Positions 1-5,543 are shown, counted from the first letter of the stretch. The stretch: 5,767 nucleotides of DNA from Micrococcales bacterium UBA2465 (GCA_002342255.1 DDPP01000025.1:2292-8058), one strand, 5' to 3'. The notes: generated from the letters alone by a model not told the origin. Made by a program: numbers and translations.

Positions 1-533
1 AGTGCAATAGGAACCAAGGCAGCGAGAGCGATTACCGTAATAAACCCGGCTGGTAAATAGGTTCGCACAAACAGAACAAGAATCGTAATTACAAAAGCTG
101 CTAAGACATTGAGTGATAGATATTGACCCAACTCAATAGTCGTAAGGAACATCCAGAATTGATCGGCAAAAGTTTTCTCTACAGAGAAATTAGAGCCAGT
201 GATGTTCATGTAGGTCACCAACAAATACATGGATCCGGAAAGAGCCCAAGCAGCAGAAGAAACAGCTACCAGGTTTATTACCGCAGAAAAGGGCTTGGTT
301 TTTTGGGTCAAACTAAATAACAAGAAAATAAGTGAACCAATTGTGATTGCTTCGGAAACATCCATTAGCCCGCGAACTGCTGGGGCACCCCAACGAAGCG
401 CAGTTCCGGCATCCCCTAAATCACTTGGAGTTGCTGCACCACCAGTAGTCATTCCAACTAGCAAGCCCAGTGCTAAGCCAAGCAGAAGCAACGCCACGGC
501 TGCGGGCCAAATGGTTGCTAATTTTTTGCTCAT
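1..533 (-). CDS. CopD-family membrane protein, probably N-terminal part of a CopD/CtaG fusion (partial)
   Basis: Partial gene: starts with ATG at 533 and runs off the left edge after 177 complete codons with no stop. The translation is strongly hydrophobic. There is a helix at about residues 7-29, then a loop, and the motif ALRWGAPAVRGLMDVSEAIT (45-64) leading into a helix to about 76. Further helices lie near 84-106, 139-158 and 162 onward. The 'RWG-P--R---D---A-T-G' pattern after the first helix is typical of actinobacterial CopD (copper resistance D) domains. In actinobacteria these are often fused to a C-terminal CtaG/caa3 cytochrome oxidase assembly domain. That second half would lie outside the window, so the fusion is inference. 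Probable role: copper handling at the membrane, possibly for cytochrome oxidase assembly. The ribosome site is weak (TAGG about 10 bases before ATG). The gene follows HU, separated by a hairpin, so it may depend on read-through or an unseen promoter. A different polytopic membrane protein remains possible. Confidence 0.72.
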   Translation of the reverse strand, partial: MSKKLATIWPAAVALLLLGLALGLLVGMTTGGAATPSDLGDAGTALRWGAPAVRGLMDVSEAITIGSLIFLLFSLTQKTKPFSAVINLVAVSSAAWALSGSMYLLVTYMNITGSNFSVEKTFADQFWMFLTTIELGQYLSLNVLAAFVITILVLFVRTYLPAGFITVIALAALVPIA

Positions 534-550
534 TGTTCAAGCCTAGGTTA

Positions 551-585
551 AAGCAAAACGACGCACCGAAGTGCGCCGTTTGCTT
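551..585 (-). terminator. Hairpin terminator after the HU gene
   Basis: Read on the minus strand, an arm of about 15 bases (585-571) pairs with 566-551 around a UUCG tetraloop (570-567). There is one G-U wobble and one bulged base. The hairpin starts 13 bases after the HU stop codon. The descending arm contains TTTT and ends in CTT, but no long T-run follows. It is therefore a plausible but not textbook intrinsic terminator, and some transcription may continue into the CopD-like gene that starts at 533. The U of the G-U pair becomes an A-C mismatch if read on the plus strand, which favours minus-strand function. Confidence 0.7.
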
Positions 586-598
586 GTGTAAGTAAAAA

Positions 599-880
599 CT
601 ACTTAACAGCAGCCTTCAGCTTGCTTCCAGCTGAAACCTTTACGGTGTTAGCTGCAGGGATCTGAATGGTTGCACCAGTCTGTGGGTTACGACCTACGCG
701 AGCTGCGCGGTGACCCTTCTCAACTGATAGCCAACCTGGGATCTGTACTTTGCCGCCCTTAGCGACGGTTGAAGCGATGGTCTCAAAGAATGCGTCAACG
801 ATTCTGTTAACTGCAGCCTGTGATTCACCAGTGTGGCTTGCAATAGCGGCTACTAGCTCGCTCTTGTTTAGTGCTGACAT
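599..880 (-). CDS. hup: HU-family nucleoid DNA-binding protein
   Basis: A 93-residue protein of normal bacterial HU length. It has the two N-terminal helices that form the dimer body (about 4-40). A beta segment with the conserved VQIPGWLSVE (45-54) follows. The DNA-wrapping arm carries RNPQTG (64-69), whose proline (P66) is the residue that intercalates into DNA in this family. The C-terminus is KVSAGSKLKAAVK. HU dimers bend and compact chromosomal DNA. The protein lacks the long lysine/alanine tail of mycobacterial and streptomycete HupB/HupS and so resembles the short HU of Microbacteriaceae. The start is firm: AGGAGG at 887-892 lies 6 bases before ATG. It is flanked by the rpsN terminator upstream and its own terminator downstream, so it is probably a monocistronic unit. 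IHF is less likely, since the sequence is the generic actinobacterial HU pattern. Confidence 0.96.
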   Translation of the reverse strand: MSALNKSELVAAIASHTGESQAAVNRIVDAFFETIASTVAKGGKVQIPGWLSVEKGHRAARVGRNPQTGATIQIPAANTVKVSAGSKLKAAVK

Positions 881-928
881 GTTGGTCCTCCTGGACTTTC
901 AAAGTGCGTGACGGGATGTCGTTTTCAC

Positions 929-934
929 ACTATA
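929..934 (-). promoter_or_regulatory. Possible -10 element for HU
   Basis: TATAGT on the minus strand matches the TATAAT consensus at five of six positions. It would give a leader of about 40 bases before the HU ATG. No convincing -35 hexamer is present at normal spacing (AATAAA occupies that place), so this is a tentative call. Confidence 0.33.
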
Positions 935-975
935 CGCCTAGAGCCCGCGTGTTTATTAGGGCTTCGGCGTGTTGA

Positions 976-1004
976 GGATAACGAACATCACACTTTTTCG
1001 GCAA
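976..1004 (-). promoter_or_regulatory. Alternative promoter for HU
   Basis: On the minus strand TTGCCG (1004-999) and TTATCC (981-976) are separated by exactly 17 bases. This is an acceptable sigma-70-type pair and would give a leader of roughly 90 bases. It is an alternative to, or second start alongside, the TATAGT element nearer the gene. Both are inferred from pattern only. Confidence 0.3.
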
Positions 1005-1027
1005 AATCCTTGATAAATCAAGGGTTT
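1004..1027. repeat. Imperfect inverted repeat between rpsN and HU
   Basis: AAATCCTTGA (1004-1013) and TCAAGGGTTT (1018-1027) form a 10-bp stem with one G-U pair (plus strand) or one A-C mismatch (minus strand), with a 4-base loop. The same AAATCCTTGA recurs exactly at 1057-1066, on the other side of the rpsN terminator hairpin. The arm at 1018-1027 could therefore pair with either copy. Function unknown. Confidence 0.5.
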
Positions 1028-1037
1028 AAAGCAGAAA

Positions 1038-1057
1038 TCCGCGGCCTAAGCCGCGGA
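1038..1057 (-). terminator. GC-rich hairpin terminator of the rpmB-rpmG-rpsN operon
   Basis: A perfect 8-bp stem, TCCGCGGC with GCCGCGGA around a 4-base loop, begins 22 bases after the rpsN stop. On the minus strand it is followed by TTTCTGCTTTAAACC, an interrupted T-rich tail. Position and structure fit an intrinsic terminator for the ribosomal-protein operon. Confidence 0.75.
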
Positions 1058-1079
1058 AATCCTTGAATTCTAGGGGTTT

Positions 1080-1385
1080 TTACCAAGAAGACTTGGTGAT
1101 ACCTGGTAGTTCGCCCTTGTGAGCCATGTCGCGGAAGCGAACACGAGAAACACCGAACTTGCTCAATACACCGCGTGGACGACCATCGATCGCGTCACGG
1201 CTACGAAGACGAGTTGGGCTTGCGTTTCTAGGAAGCTTCTGCAGACCTAGGCGAGCTGCTTCGCGCTGCTCGTCGGTTGAGTTAGGGTCAACCAAAGCCT
1301 TCTTTAGAGCCAAACGCTTTTCTGCGTAGCGCTCTACAACAACCTTGCGCTGCTCGTTACGTGCAATCTTGCTTTTCTTAGCCAT
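1080..1385 (-). CDS. rpsN: 30S ribosomal protein S14 (uS14), long zinc-free form
   Basis: A 101-residue S14. It starts [14 protein letters not shown] and has the conserved core [20 protein letters not shown] (51-70). The C-terminal block ends [11 protein letters not shown], the universal S14 ending. This is the long, cysteine-free class: the protein contains no cysteine at all, whereas the short class (about 61 residues) carries two CxxC pairs that bind zinc. S14 assembles late into the head of the 30S subunit. The start codon lies 2 bases after the rpmG stop, and its ribosome site GAGGAG is inside the last codons of rpmG, so translation of the two is probably coupled. It is the last gene of the operon. 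Zinc-free paralogues are often induced by zinc shortage, but whether this is a backup or the only S14 cannot be told from this window. Confidence 0.97.
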   Translation of the reverse strand: MAKKSKIARNEQRKVVVERYAEKRLALKKALVDPNSTDEQREAARLGLQKLPRNASPTRLRSRDAIDGRPRGVLSKFGVSRVRFRDMAHKGELPGITKSSW

Positions 1386-1387
1386 TT

Positions 1388-1558
1388 CTAGCGCTCCTCA
1401 CGGAATTCAACGTGCTTACGAACAACTGGGTCATACTTCATCAGAACCATACGGTCTGGGTCGTTACGACGGTTCTTCTTGGTTACGTAGGTGTAACCAG
1501 TACCAGCGGTTGACTTCATCTTGATAATAGGACGGATGTCTTTGTCTTTTTTAGCCAT
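1388..1558 (-). CDS. rpmG: 50S ribosomal protein L33 (bL33), zinc-free form
   Basis: A 56-residue protein, translated here directly from the sequence: ATG at 1558, stop TAG at 1390-1388. It reads [20 protein letters not shown], then the family core [20 protein letters not shown] (21-40), then [15 protein letters not shown]. The length is normal for L33. In the zinc-binding form a CxxC sits near residues 16-20 and another where KYDPVVRKH (41-49) lies. Both are replaced here and there is no cysteine, so this is the C-minus type. L33 sits near the E site of the 50S subunit. It starts 10 bases after the rpmB stop with a modest ribosome site (AAGGGA) overlapping that stop. Only 2 bases separate it from rpsN. 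Confidence 0.95.
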   Translation of the reverse strand: MAKKDKDIRPIIKMKSTAGTGYTYVTKKNRRNDPDRMVLMKYDPVVRKHVEFREER

Positions 1559-1568
1559 GATCTATCCC

Positions 1569-1805
1569 TTAGATTTTCTCGCCACGGGCGATAAGTTCAG
1601 CAACAACAGATTCGATGCCACGTGCATCAATAACCTTGATGCCACGAGCTGACAGGTTTAGGGTCACGTTGCGCTTCATTGAAGGAACAAAGTAGGTGCG
1701 CTTCTGGATGTTTGGGTTGAAGCGACGCTTGGTCTTGTTCTGGGCGTGCGAAACATGGTGTCCAAACTGCGGACCGGTCTGGGTGACCTGGCAGTAAGCA
1801 GACAT
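1569..1805 (-). CDS. rpmB: 50S ribosomal protein L28 (bL28), zinc-free form
   Basis: A 78-residue L28 with the typical N-terminus [20 protein letters not shown], followed by the basic [13 protein letters not shown] region (24-36). The C-terminal half has the [16 protein letters not shown] pattern. The zinc-binding form has CxxC near residue 5 and a second CxxC. Here only C5 remains (CQVT), so the zinc site is lost and this is the C-minus type. L28 is a late-assembly protein of the 50S subunit. It is first in the rpmB-rpmG-rpsN operon. The ribosome site GGAGGA (1811-1816) is 5 bases before ATG. The leader carries an AT-rich inverted repeat discussed separately. Confidence 0.97.
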   Translation of the reverse strand: MSAYCQVTQTGPQFGHHVSHAQNKTKRRFNPNIQKRTYFVPSMKRNVTLNLSARGIKVIDARGIESVVAELIARGEKI

Positions 1806-1821
1806 TGTCTTCCTCCGTGCA

Positions 1822-1837
1822 TAAAAATTAGTTTTTA
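1822..1837. repeat. AT-rich inverted repeat in the rpmB leader
   Basis: TAAAAA (1822-1827) and TTTTTA (1832-1837) are perfect inverted arms around TTAG, beginning 6 bases upstream of the rpmB ribosome site. The arms resemble those of a Zur box (TGAAAAT...TTTTCA), but the outer G and C are missing and the spacing is one base too long. It could be a degenerate operator, a weak hairpin, or chance in AT-rich DNA. Confidence 0.35.
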
Positions 1838-1865
1838 GGCCTTATTTAAATGGCCACAAAGATTC

Positions 1866-1879
1866 CCCGATATTTCGGG
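1866..1879. repeat. Short hairpin upstream of rpmB
   Basis: CCCGA (1866-1870) and TCGGG (1875-1879) form a 5-bp stem with a 4-base loop. On the minus strand it is followed by GAATCTTT. It could contribute to termination of the zinc operon or lie in the rpmB leader; the stem is short. Confidence 0.35.
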
Positions 1880-1890
1880 CAACCACACAA

Positions 1891-1910
1891 GTTTAGGGGT
1901 GTTTAGGGGT
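1891..1910. repeat. Tandem 10-bp repeat
   Basis: GTTTAGGGGT occurs twice, back to back and without mismatch, between the four-helix membrane protein gene and rpmB. The core TTTAGGGG recurs inverted at 1930-1937. Two copies could be a binding site pair or a replication-slippage duplication. Confidence 0.6.
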
Positions 1911-1937
1911 GGTATGCAAGTCCCAATATCCCCTAAA
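1902..1937 (-). terminator. Weak hairpin at the end of the znu-zur operon
   Basis: On the minus strand TTTAGGGG (1937-1930) can pair with CCCCTAAA (1909-1902), or with the second copy at 1899-1892, across a loop of 20 to 30 bases. It lies just after the stop of the four-helix gene. The loop is long and no T-run follows, so this is only a candidate end of the zinc operon transcript. Confidence 0.25.
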
Positions 1938-1942
1938 TTCCT

Positions 1943-2572
1943 CTAATTTTCGGGGTTTAGTTCTACCTTAGATAGTTGCTTGGCCCTCTTCTTAGTTACA
2001 AAGGCCGCGATGAAGCCCAAGATGCTCATAATTAGGGAATAAGCTCCAGTACAATAAAGGACTTCAGCGGATTGGACATACCAGGGAGAGGGTCCCCAAA
2101 ACGGGCTAGTTCCATCTGAATTCAAGCAACACTCCCCTGGCCCCAGAGGCTGATTGACCCTTATATCCTTCGTTACAAAGAAAATTACAAGTGGAATCGA
2201 CCAAAGCAAAGTTAGTGTTCCAGCTTGGAGAAACAAACCTAAGGCATCCTTTTTGAATCTCTTTACTAAAGGTTCTACTGGCTCATTGTTTTCAATTACA
2301 TCTTTGAGGGTCGTTGATCTCTTTCTCATCGCTAAGGCATATGCGAAAAGAGTGAAAGCCAGAGGCAGCGTAGCTGTCACGGCAACAGACAGAAATACGA
2401 CCGGAAGAAGAACGTAGGCTCGAACCGCTGGCACACCAAAGCTTGCCGAGCCAACAAGGATAAACAGGATTGGGGCCGAAATGCTCATGAACCCAAGAAT
2501 GTATGAAGCTCTTCTAGTTAGTTTTCTGTGAAAGTTCAGTTTGTCTAAAACTGAAAGTAATCCTTGGTTCAT
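1943..2572 (-). CDS. Unrecognised four-helix membrane protein coupled to zur
   Basis: A 209-residue protein of no family I recognise. Predicted membrane helices lie at about 23-44, 50-80, 110-134 and 168-192. A cytoplasmic segment rich in charge (about 83-108, RKRSTTLKDVIENNEP then KRFKKD) separates helices 2 and 3. By the positive-inside rule the N- and C-termini (HRKLTRR; TKKRAKQLSK) are also cytoplasmic. The loop between helices 3 and 4 (about 135-167) would face outward. It contains adjacent cysteines C148-C149 in GECCLNSDG, several prolines and WYVQSAE; a further cysteine, C174, begins helix 4. There is no signal peptide and no enzymatic motif. The ATG shares one base with the zur stop (TAATG), and AAGGGGA lies in the end of zur, so the gene is translated with zur and probably under Zur control. 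A role in zinc or metal homeostasis is inference from position only. Confidence 0.8.
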   Translation of the reverse strand: MNQGLLSVLDKLNFHRKLTRRASYILGFMSISAPILFILVGSASFGVPAVRAYVLLPVVFLSVAVTATLPLAFTLFAYALAMRKRSTTLKDVIENNEPVEPLVKRFKKDALGLFLQAGTLTLLWSIPLVIFFVTKDIRVNQPLGPGECCLNSDGTSPFWGPSPWYVQSAEVLYCTGAYSLIMSILGFIAAFVTKKRAKQLSKVELNPEN

Positions 2573-2970
2573 TAGTTCCCCTTCTTAGTTGTGCACTTAT
2601 TACACAAACCAAAGATGTCGATGGTGTGTGAAACATCGGTAAAGCCATGTTCTCTAGCAACTTTTGCTGCCCAGCTTTCAGCTTCTTTAGCTGCAATCTC
2701 AACAGTCACACCACAGTTCTTGCACATCAGGTGATGGTGATGTTCTAATGAACAATCGCGATAAAGATTCTCCCCCTCGTTACTCAATAAGGTATCAGCT
2801 TTGCCATCAGCAACTAATGAAGTGAGAGTTCTATAAACGGTGGCTAGCCCAATGGAAGAGCCATGCTGTTTTAGTTTTTGAAAAAGTTGTTGAGCAGAAA
2901 CAAATCCATCTGCTTCAGCCAAAGCATGCATAACTGCATCTTTCTGCCAAGTATTTCTTTTTACCGTCAT
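2572..2970 (-). CDS. zur: Zinc uptake regulator Zur (Fur family)
   Basis: A 132-residue Fur-family repressor. The N-terminal winged-helix domain (about 4-70) includes the recognition-helix region GLATVYRTLTSLV (41-53). A short C-terminal dimerisation domain follows with EHHHHLMCKNCG (76-87) and HTIDIFGLCNKC (115-126). Every ligand known from mycobacterial Zur/FurB has a counterpart with a constant offset of three. These are C83, C86, C123 and C126 (structural site); D59, C73, H78 and H80 (sensing site); and H77, H79, E98 and H115 (third site). This makes Zur much likelier than Fur, Mur or Nur. With zinc bound the dimer should repress the operon from the operator at 5554-5574, so it represses its own gene. 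Its start overlaps the znuB stop by four bases (ATGA), with AAGGT as ribosome site. Its stop overlaps the next start by one base. Confidence 0.94.
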   Translation of the reverse strand: MTVKRNTWQKDAVMHALAEADGFVSAQQLFQKLKQHGSSIGLATVYRTLTSLVADGKADTLLSNEGENLYRDCSLEHHHHLMCKNCGVTVEIAAKEAESWAAKVAREHGFTDVSHTIDIFGLCNKCTTKKGN

Positions 2971-3800
2971 GCTCTTACCTTCTTACGAATCACAGAAATA
3001 AGTAGACAAATAATGTAGATGGTGAATGAAACAGTTGTGATGAATGGGCTAACCGGTAATGCTGCTCCTAGTGAAAGCAACATTCCACCAACAGCAGAAG
3101 TAACTCCAAAGATTACGGATAACAACGGTCCCCAGAGTTGAGAGTTGGTCACTCTTGCGGCAGCGGCTGCTGGTGTTACAAGAAGAGTGAGGACTAGAAG
3201 AGCTCCAACAATTTGAACACTGATAGCAACTGCCATACCTAGTATGGCCATAAAGAGAATTGACTGAACTCGAAGGTTCACACCTCTAGCCGCAGCTACG
3301 GCAGGATCGATTGATGCGAATAACAATCTTCTCCAACTGAAAACCAAGATGATAAGTATTACTCCGGAAAGAATAAACAGCGGAGCAGCTTTAGTGTCAC
3401 CAATAGAAACAATTGAGCCAGTTAGCAAACCAAATTTACTGGCAGCTCTCCCTTGATAAAGCGATAAGGCAAGAATTCCAATACCCAAACCGAACGGCAT
3501 GATCACACCGGTAAGCGAGTTTCTAAGTTTTGGTTTGTTTGCAACTAAACCAATGATCAATGCAGCAAGCATCGAACCGGCAATAGCTCCGAATGTCACA
3601 TCGATGTTTGAAAGTAGTGCTATAGATGCTCCCGCGAAGGAAAGCTCACTAATACCGTGGACTGCAAACGATGCATCTCTTTGAATTACCAGAGTGCTCA
3701 CTAATCCACCCAAAACCCCTAACAATCCGGCAACAAGTAAAGAAGTGCTAACCAGCAGAACCAGAGTTCCAAAGTCGGAGAAATCAAAAACTAGGTTCAT
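2967..3800 (-). CDS. znuB: Zinc ABC transporter permease (ABC-3 family)
   Basis: A 277-residue integral membrane protein of the family's normal size with about eight hydrophobic segments: near 11-38, 56-66, 70-87, 97-115, 138-156, 178-206, 222-246 and 253-271. Two family hallmarks are visible. One is SFAVHGISELSFAGAS (44-59), matching the early VGHALSH-SFFGA-type motif. The other is VQIVGALLVLTLLVTPAAAA (195-214), the ABC-3 signature helix. The cytoplasmic ASIDPAVAAARGVN (162-175) is the usual coupling-helix region that contacts the ATPase. As a dimer it forms the channel through which metal delivered by ZnuA enters the cell. Zinc rather than manganese or iron is inferred from the linked Zur and operator. 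The ATG overlaps the znuC stop by four bases (ATGA), and GAGGGGG within the end of znuC serves as ribosome site. Confidence 0.94.
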   Translation of the reverse strand: MNLVFDFSDFGTLVLLVSTSLLVAGLLGVLGGLVSTLVIQRDASFAVHGISELSFAGASIALLSNIDVTFGAIAGSMLAALIIGLVANKPKLRNSLTGVIMPFGLGIGILALSLYQGRAASKFGLLTGSIVSIGDTKAAPLFILSGVILIILVFSWRRLLFASIDPAVAAARGVNLRVQSILFMAILGMAVAISVQIVGALLVLTLLVTPAAAAARVTNSQLWGPLLSVIFGVTSAVGGMLLSLGAALPVSPFITTVSFTIYIICLLISVIRKKVRA

Positions 3801-4588
3801 TTGTGATCCCCCTCGTGGTGGTCCTGGGTACCAGCACCAACAACCACAATGCGGTTGTTGTTTCTGATTACCTCTACCTTGGTTCCATAGAGGCTACTTA
3901 GAACATCACTTCTGAATACTTCATCCGGTGTTCCGATGCTGAATGAGCCATTGGCCAAATAGAGAACACGGTCAACCATATCTAAAACAGGATTCACATC
4001 GTGAGTCACAAACAACACGGCAGTGTTGTGGTCTTTAGCTTCACGCTTGATAAGTTCACTCACAATTTGTTGTTGCTGTAAATCAAGTGCTGACAGCGGT
4101 TCATCGCAGAGCAGCAAGCTTGGATCAGCAACAATAGCTTGCGCCACTCTCACTCTTTGTTGTTCGCCACCGCTTAGCTCAGAAAAGTTTTTGTTTGCCA
4201 GATGCACTGCATCCGCACAAGCCAAAGCTTCTTTTACCTTTTTACTTGTCTTACCAAAAGCAGAGAAAACTCCTAACTTGTGTCCGCTATAGCCAAAGCG
4301 CACCAGGTCTTTTACCAAGATGTTTGCTGCATCATCAAGCGCTCGTTGCTGAGGGATGTAGCCAATGTGGGGATTACCCTTACCAACCAGTTCAAGTCCA
4401 AATCGAATCTTTCCTTTGGTCAGTTTGATTTGACCGAGAATTGCCTTTAGCAAGCTGGTCTTACCAGACCCGTTAGCGCCGATGATTGCGATGAATTCAC
4501 CGGGCTTTACTTCAAGGTTTAGATCTTTCCAGAGTTGTTTTTCATCAACCACCAGTGTGGCGTCATGGATGCTGAGAACACTAAGCAC
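3797..4588 (-). CDS. znuC: Zinc ABC transporter ATP-binding protein
   Basis: A 263-residue ABC ATPase with the full set of motifs. These are Walker A GANGSGKT (37-44), Q-loop YIPQ (78-81, Q80), signature LSGGE (138-142), Walker B LLLCDEP (158-164) with catalytic E163, D-loop SALD, and switch histidine H196 in VTHD. It should power zinc import with the ZnuB dimer. The start is GTG at 4588, overlapping the znuA stop by eight bases. It is chosen because GGTGAT lies 5 bases upstream, the N-terminus then aligns with the family (LSIHDATLVV), and no in-frame ATG is nearby. The last residues are unusual: DHHEGDHK, a histidine/acid-rich tail that could bind metal near the inner face of the transporter. 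The segment between the Q-loop and signature (GYSGHKLGVFSAFGKTSKKV) is typical of metal-type ABC ATPases. Identification as zinc-specific rests on the neighbours. Confidence 0.95.
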   Translation of the reverse strand: MLSVLSIHDATLVVDEKQLWKDLNLEVKPGEFIAIIGANGSGKTSLLKAILGQIKLTKGKIRFGLELVGKGNPHIGYIPQQRALDDAANILVKDLVRFGYSGHKLGVFSAFGKTSKKVKEALACADAVHLANKNFSELSGGEQQRVRVAQAIVADPSLLLCDEPLSALDLQQQQIVSELIKREAKDHNTAVLFVTHDVNPVLDMVDRVLYLANGSFSIGTPDEVFRSDVLSSLYGTKVEVIRNNNRIVVVGAGTQDHHEGDHK

Positions 4589-5537
4589 TGGGAATCACCC
4601 ACTTTCCATCAATCTTTACCTTGATTGCAGTTTTGGTAATTTGACGGAAGAAACATTCAGTAAATAGAGGTGGTGGGAATTGATTTTGATCGAAACACAT
4701 GTAATTCTCACTAAATTGCATTACCGGAATCTTCAACCCTTTTGCATACCTATAAAGTTCATCTGCTTGAGCTGATTCCATTTCACGGTTACCAAAGTAG
4801 GCTCTCGTTCCAGAGTTCTTGATAAATGCTTTTTCCTGTTCCATTTCTTTAACGGATAGTTCAACGCCGTTCTCAAGTTTGTTATTTAGTAATTGAACTT
4901 GGAAGCCTAGGTCTTCTAGGAAGTAGCCGGCTACGTTTTCTGGAGCAACAGCTATCTTTCCGCCTGGTGTTAGGTTCTCATTGAAAGTTGATTGATACTT
5001 CTTAATTCTCTTAGCAGCCGAAATAAAAACTTTTATCGCTTTATCGTAGCTTTCCTTAGCCACTGGATTCATCTTTAGCAATCTCTCATTGATTGCCTTT
5101 GCGAAAATCACATCGCTATCGATGTCATACCAAAGATGTGGGTTCTCATTGTCTTTGATATCCGCAGCTCGATAATCGTTAGCAACTAAAACGTTGTTTT
5201 GATCAAAGCCAACTGATTCTAGAAGTGGTGGAACAAACTGATCGACATCAGTGCCGGTATAGATGACCAGGTCTGCGTTAGCCACCATCAAGCGATCTTT
5301 AGCTGAAGGCTCAAAGTCGTGACCGGAAACATTTGGGCTGTCATTTAAGACTTGTAGGTCCATCCACGAATCAATACCATTCAAACCTGAACCAAAGAGT
5401 TCTCTGACCAAGTAGGCGTAGCTCTGATTTGAAACAACTATGTTTGGCCGCGTACTGTCATACCCCGTATTAGTTGAACAACCGCTGCTTGCAAACAGCC
5501 CCGTCAGAATGGCAAATACCCCAAGAACTCGTTTCAT
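4581..5537 (-). CDS. znuA: Zinc ABC transporter substrate-binding lipoprotein
   Basis: A 318-residue cluster A-I metal-binding protein. A lipoprotein signal (MKRVLGVFAILTGLFASSGC) places the lipidated cysteine at C20; the lipobox SSGC is a weak match. Likely metal ligands are H73 in SGHDFEPSAKD, H134 in NPHLWYD, E200 in APENVAGYF (where many actinobacterial members have TEPVxGY rather than a third histidine) and an acidic residue near 277. The C-terminal lobe follows the family pattern (AYFGNREMESAQADELYRYA, then PVMQFSEN). Two oddities stand out. There is no histidine-rich loop before H134. The tail after 278 is unlike the usual ending and includes C281, C295 and a basic KVKIDGKWVIPSA. It captures zinc outside the cell for ZnuB. 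It is the first gene of the operon. The ATG at 5537 has no ribosome site, consistent with a leaderless mRNA. Manganese binding is the main alternative, made less likely by Zur. Confidence 0.92.
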   Translation of the reverse strand: MKRVLGVFAILTGLFASSGCSTNTGYDSTRPNIVVSNQSYAYLVRELFGSGLNGIDSWMDLQVLNDSPNVSGHDFEPSAKDRLMVANADLVIYTGTDVDQFVPPLLESVGFDQNNVLVANDYRAADIKDNENPHLWYDIDSDVIFAKAINERLLKMNPVAKESYDKAIKVFISAAKRIKKYQSTFNENLTPGGKIAVAPENVAGYFLEDLGFQVQLLNNKLENGVELSVKEMEQEKAFIKNSGTRAYFGNREMESAQADELYRYAKGLKIPVMQFSENYMCFDQNQFPPPLFTECFFRQITKTAIKVKIDGKWVIPSA

Positions 5538-5543
5538 GGTTTG

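Noticed and set aside
123..546. Plus-strand reading frames of 65 and 105 codons.
   Set aside because: They lie opposite the CopD-like gene, whose minus-strand translation is a clean multi-helix protein with a family motif. The plus-strand products have no recognisable features.
895..905. Palindrome ACTTTCAAAGT just before the HU ribosome site.
   Set aside because: As RNA it allows only about a 4-bp AT-rich stem; too weak to call regulatory.
971..991. Possible Zur box upstream of HU (TGAGGATAACGAACATCA).
   Set aside because: The TGA and TCA ends are too far apart (18 instead of 15 bases) and the interior is not palindromic.
1780..1822. Tiny minus-strand ORF (ATG at 1822-1820, 12 codons) overlapping the rpmB start out of frame.
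   Set aside because: The rpmB ribosome site lies inside it and it has none of its own; it is most likely a chance ATG.
1891..1937. Resemblance of CCCCTAAA repeats to telomere sequence.
   Set aside because: Two units in an internal bacterial intergenic gap; no further copies or chromosome-end context.
2514..2702. Minus-strand 62-codon frame overlapping zur and the four-helix gene.
   Set aside because: It is in another frame across two well-supported genes, lacks a ribosome site and yields a featureless sequence.
4023..4428. Plus-strand frames inside znuC.
   Set aside because: They are antisense to the conserved ABC motifs, their residue composition is that expected of an antisense shadow, and no ribosome site is visible.
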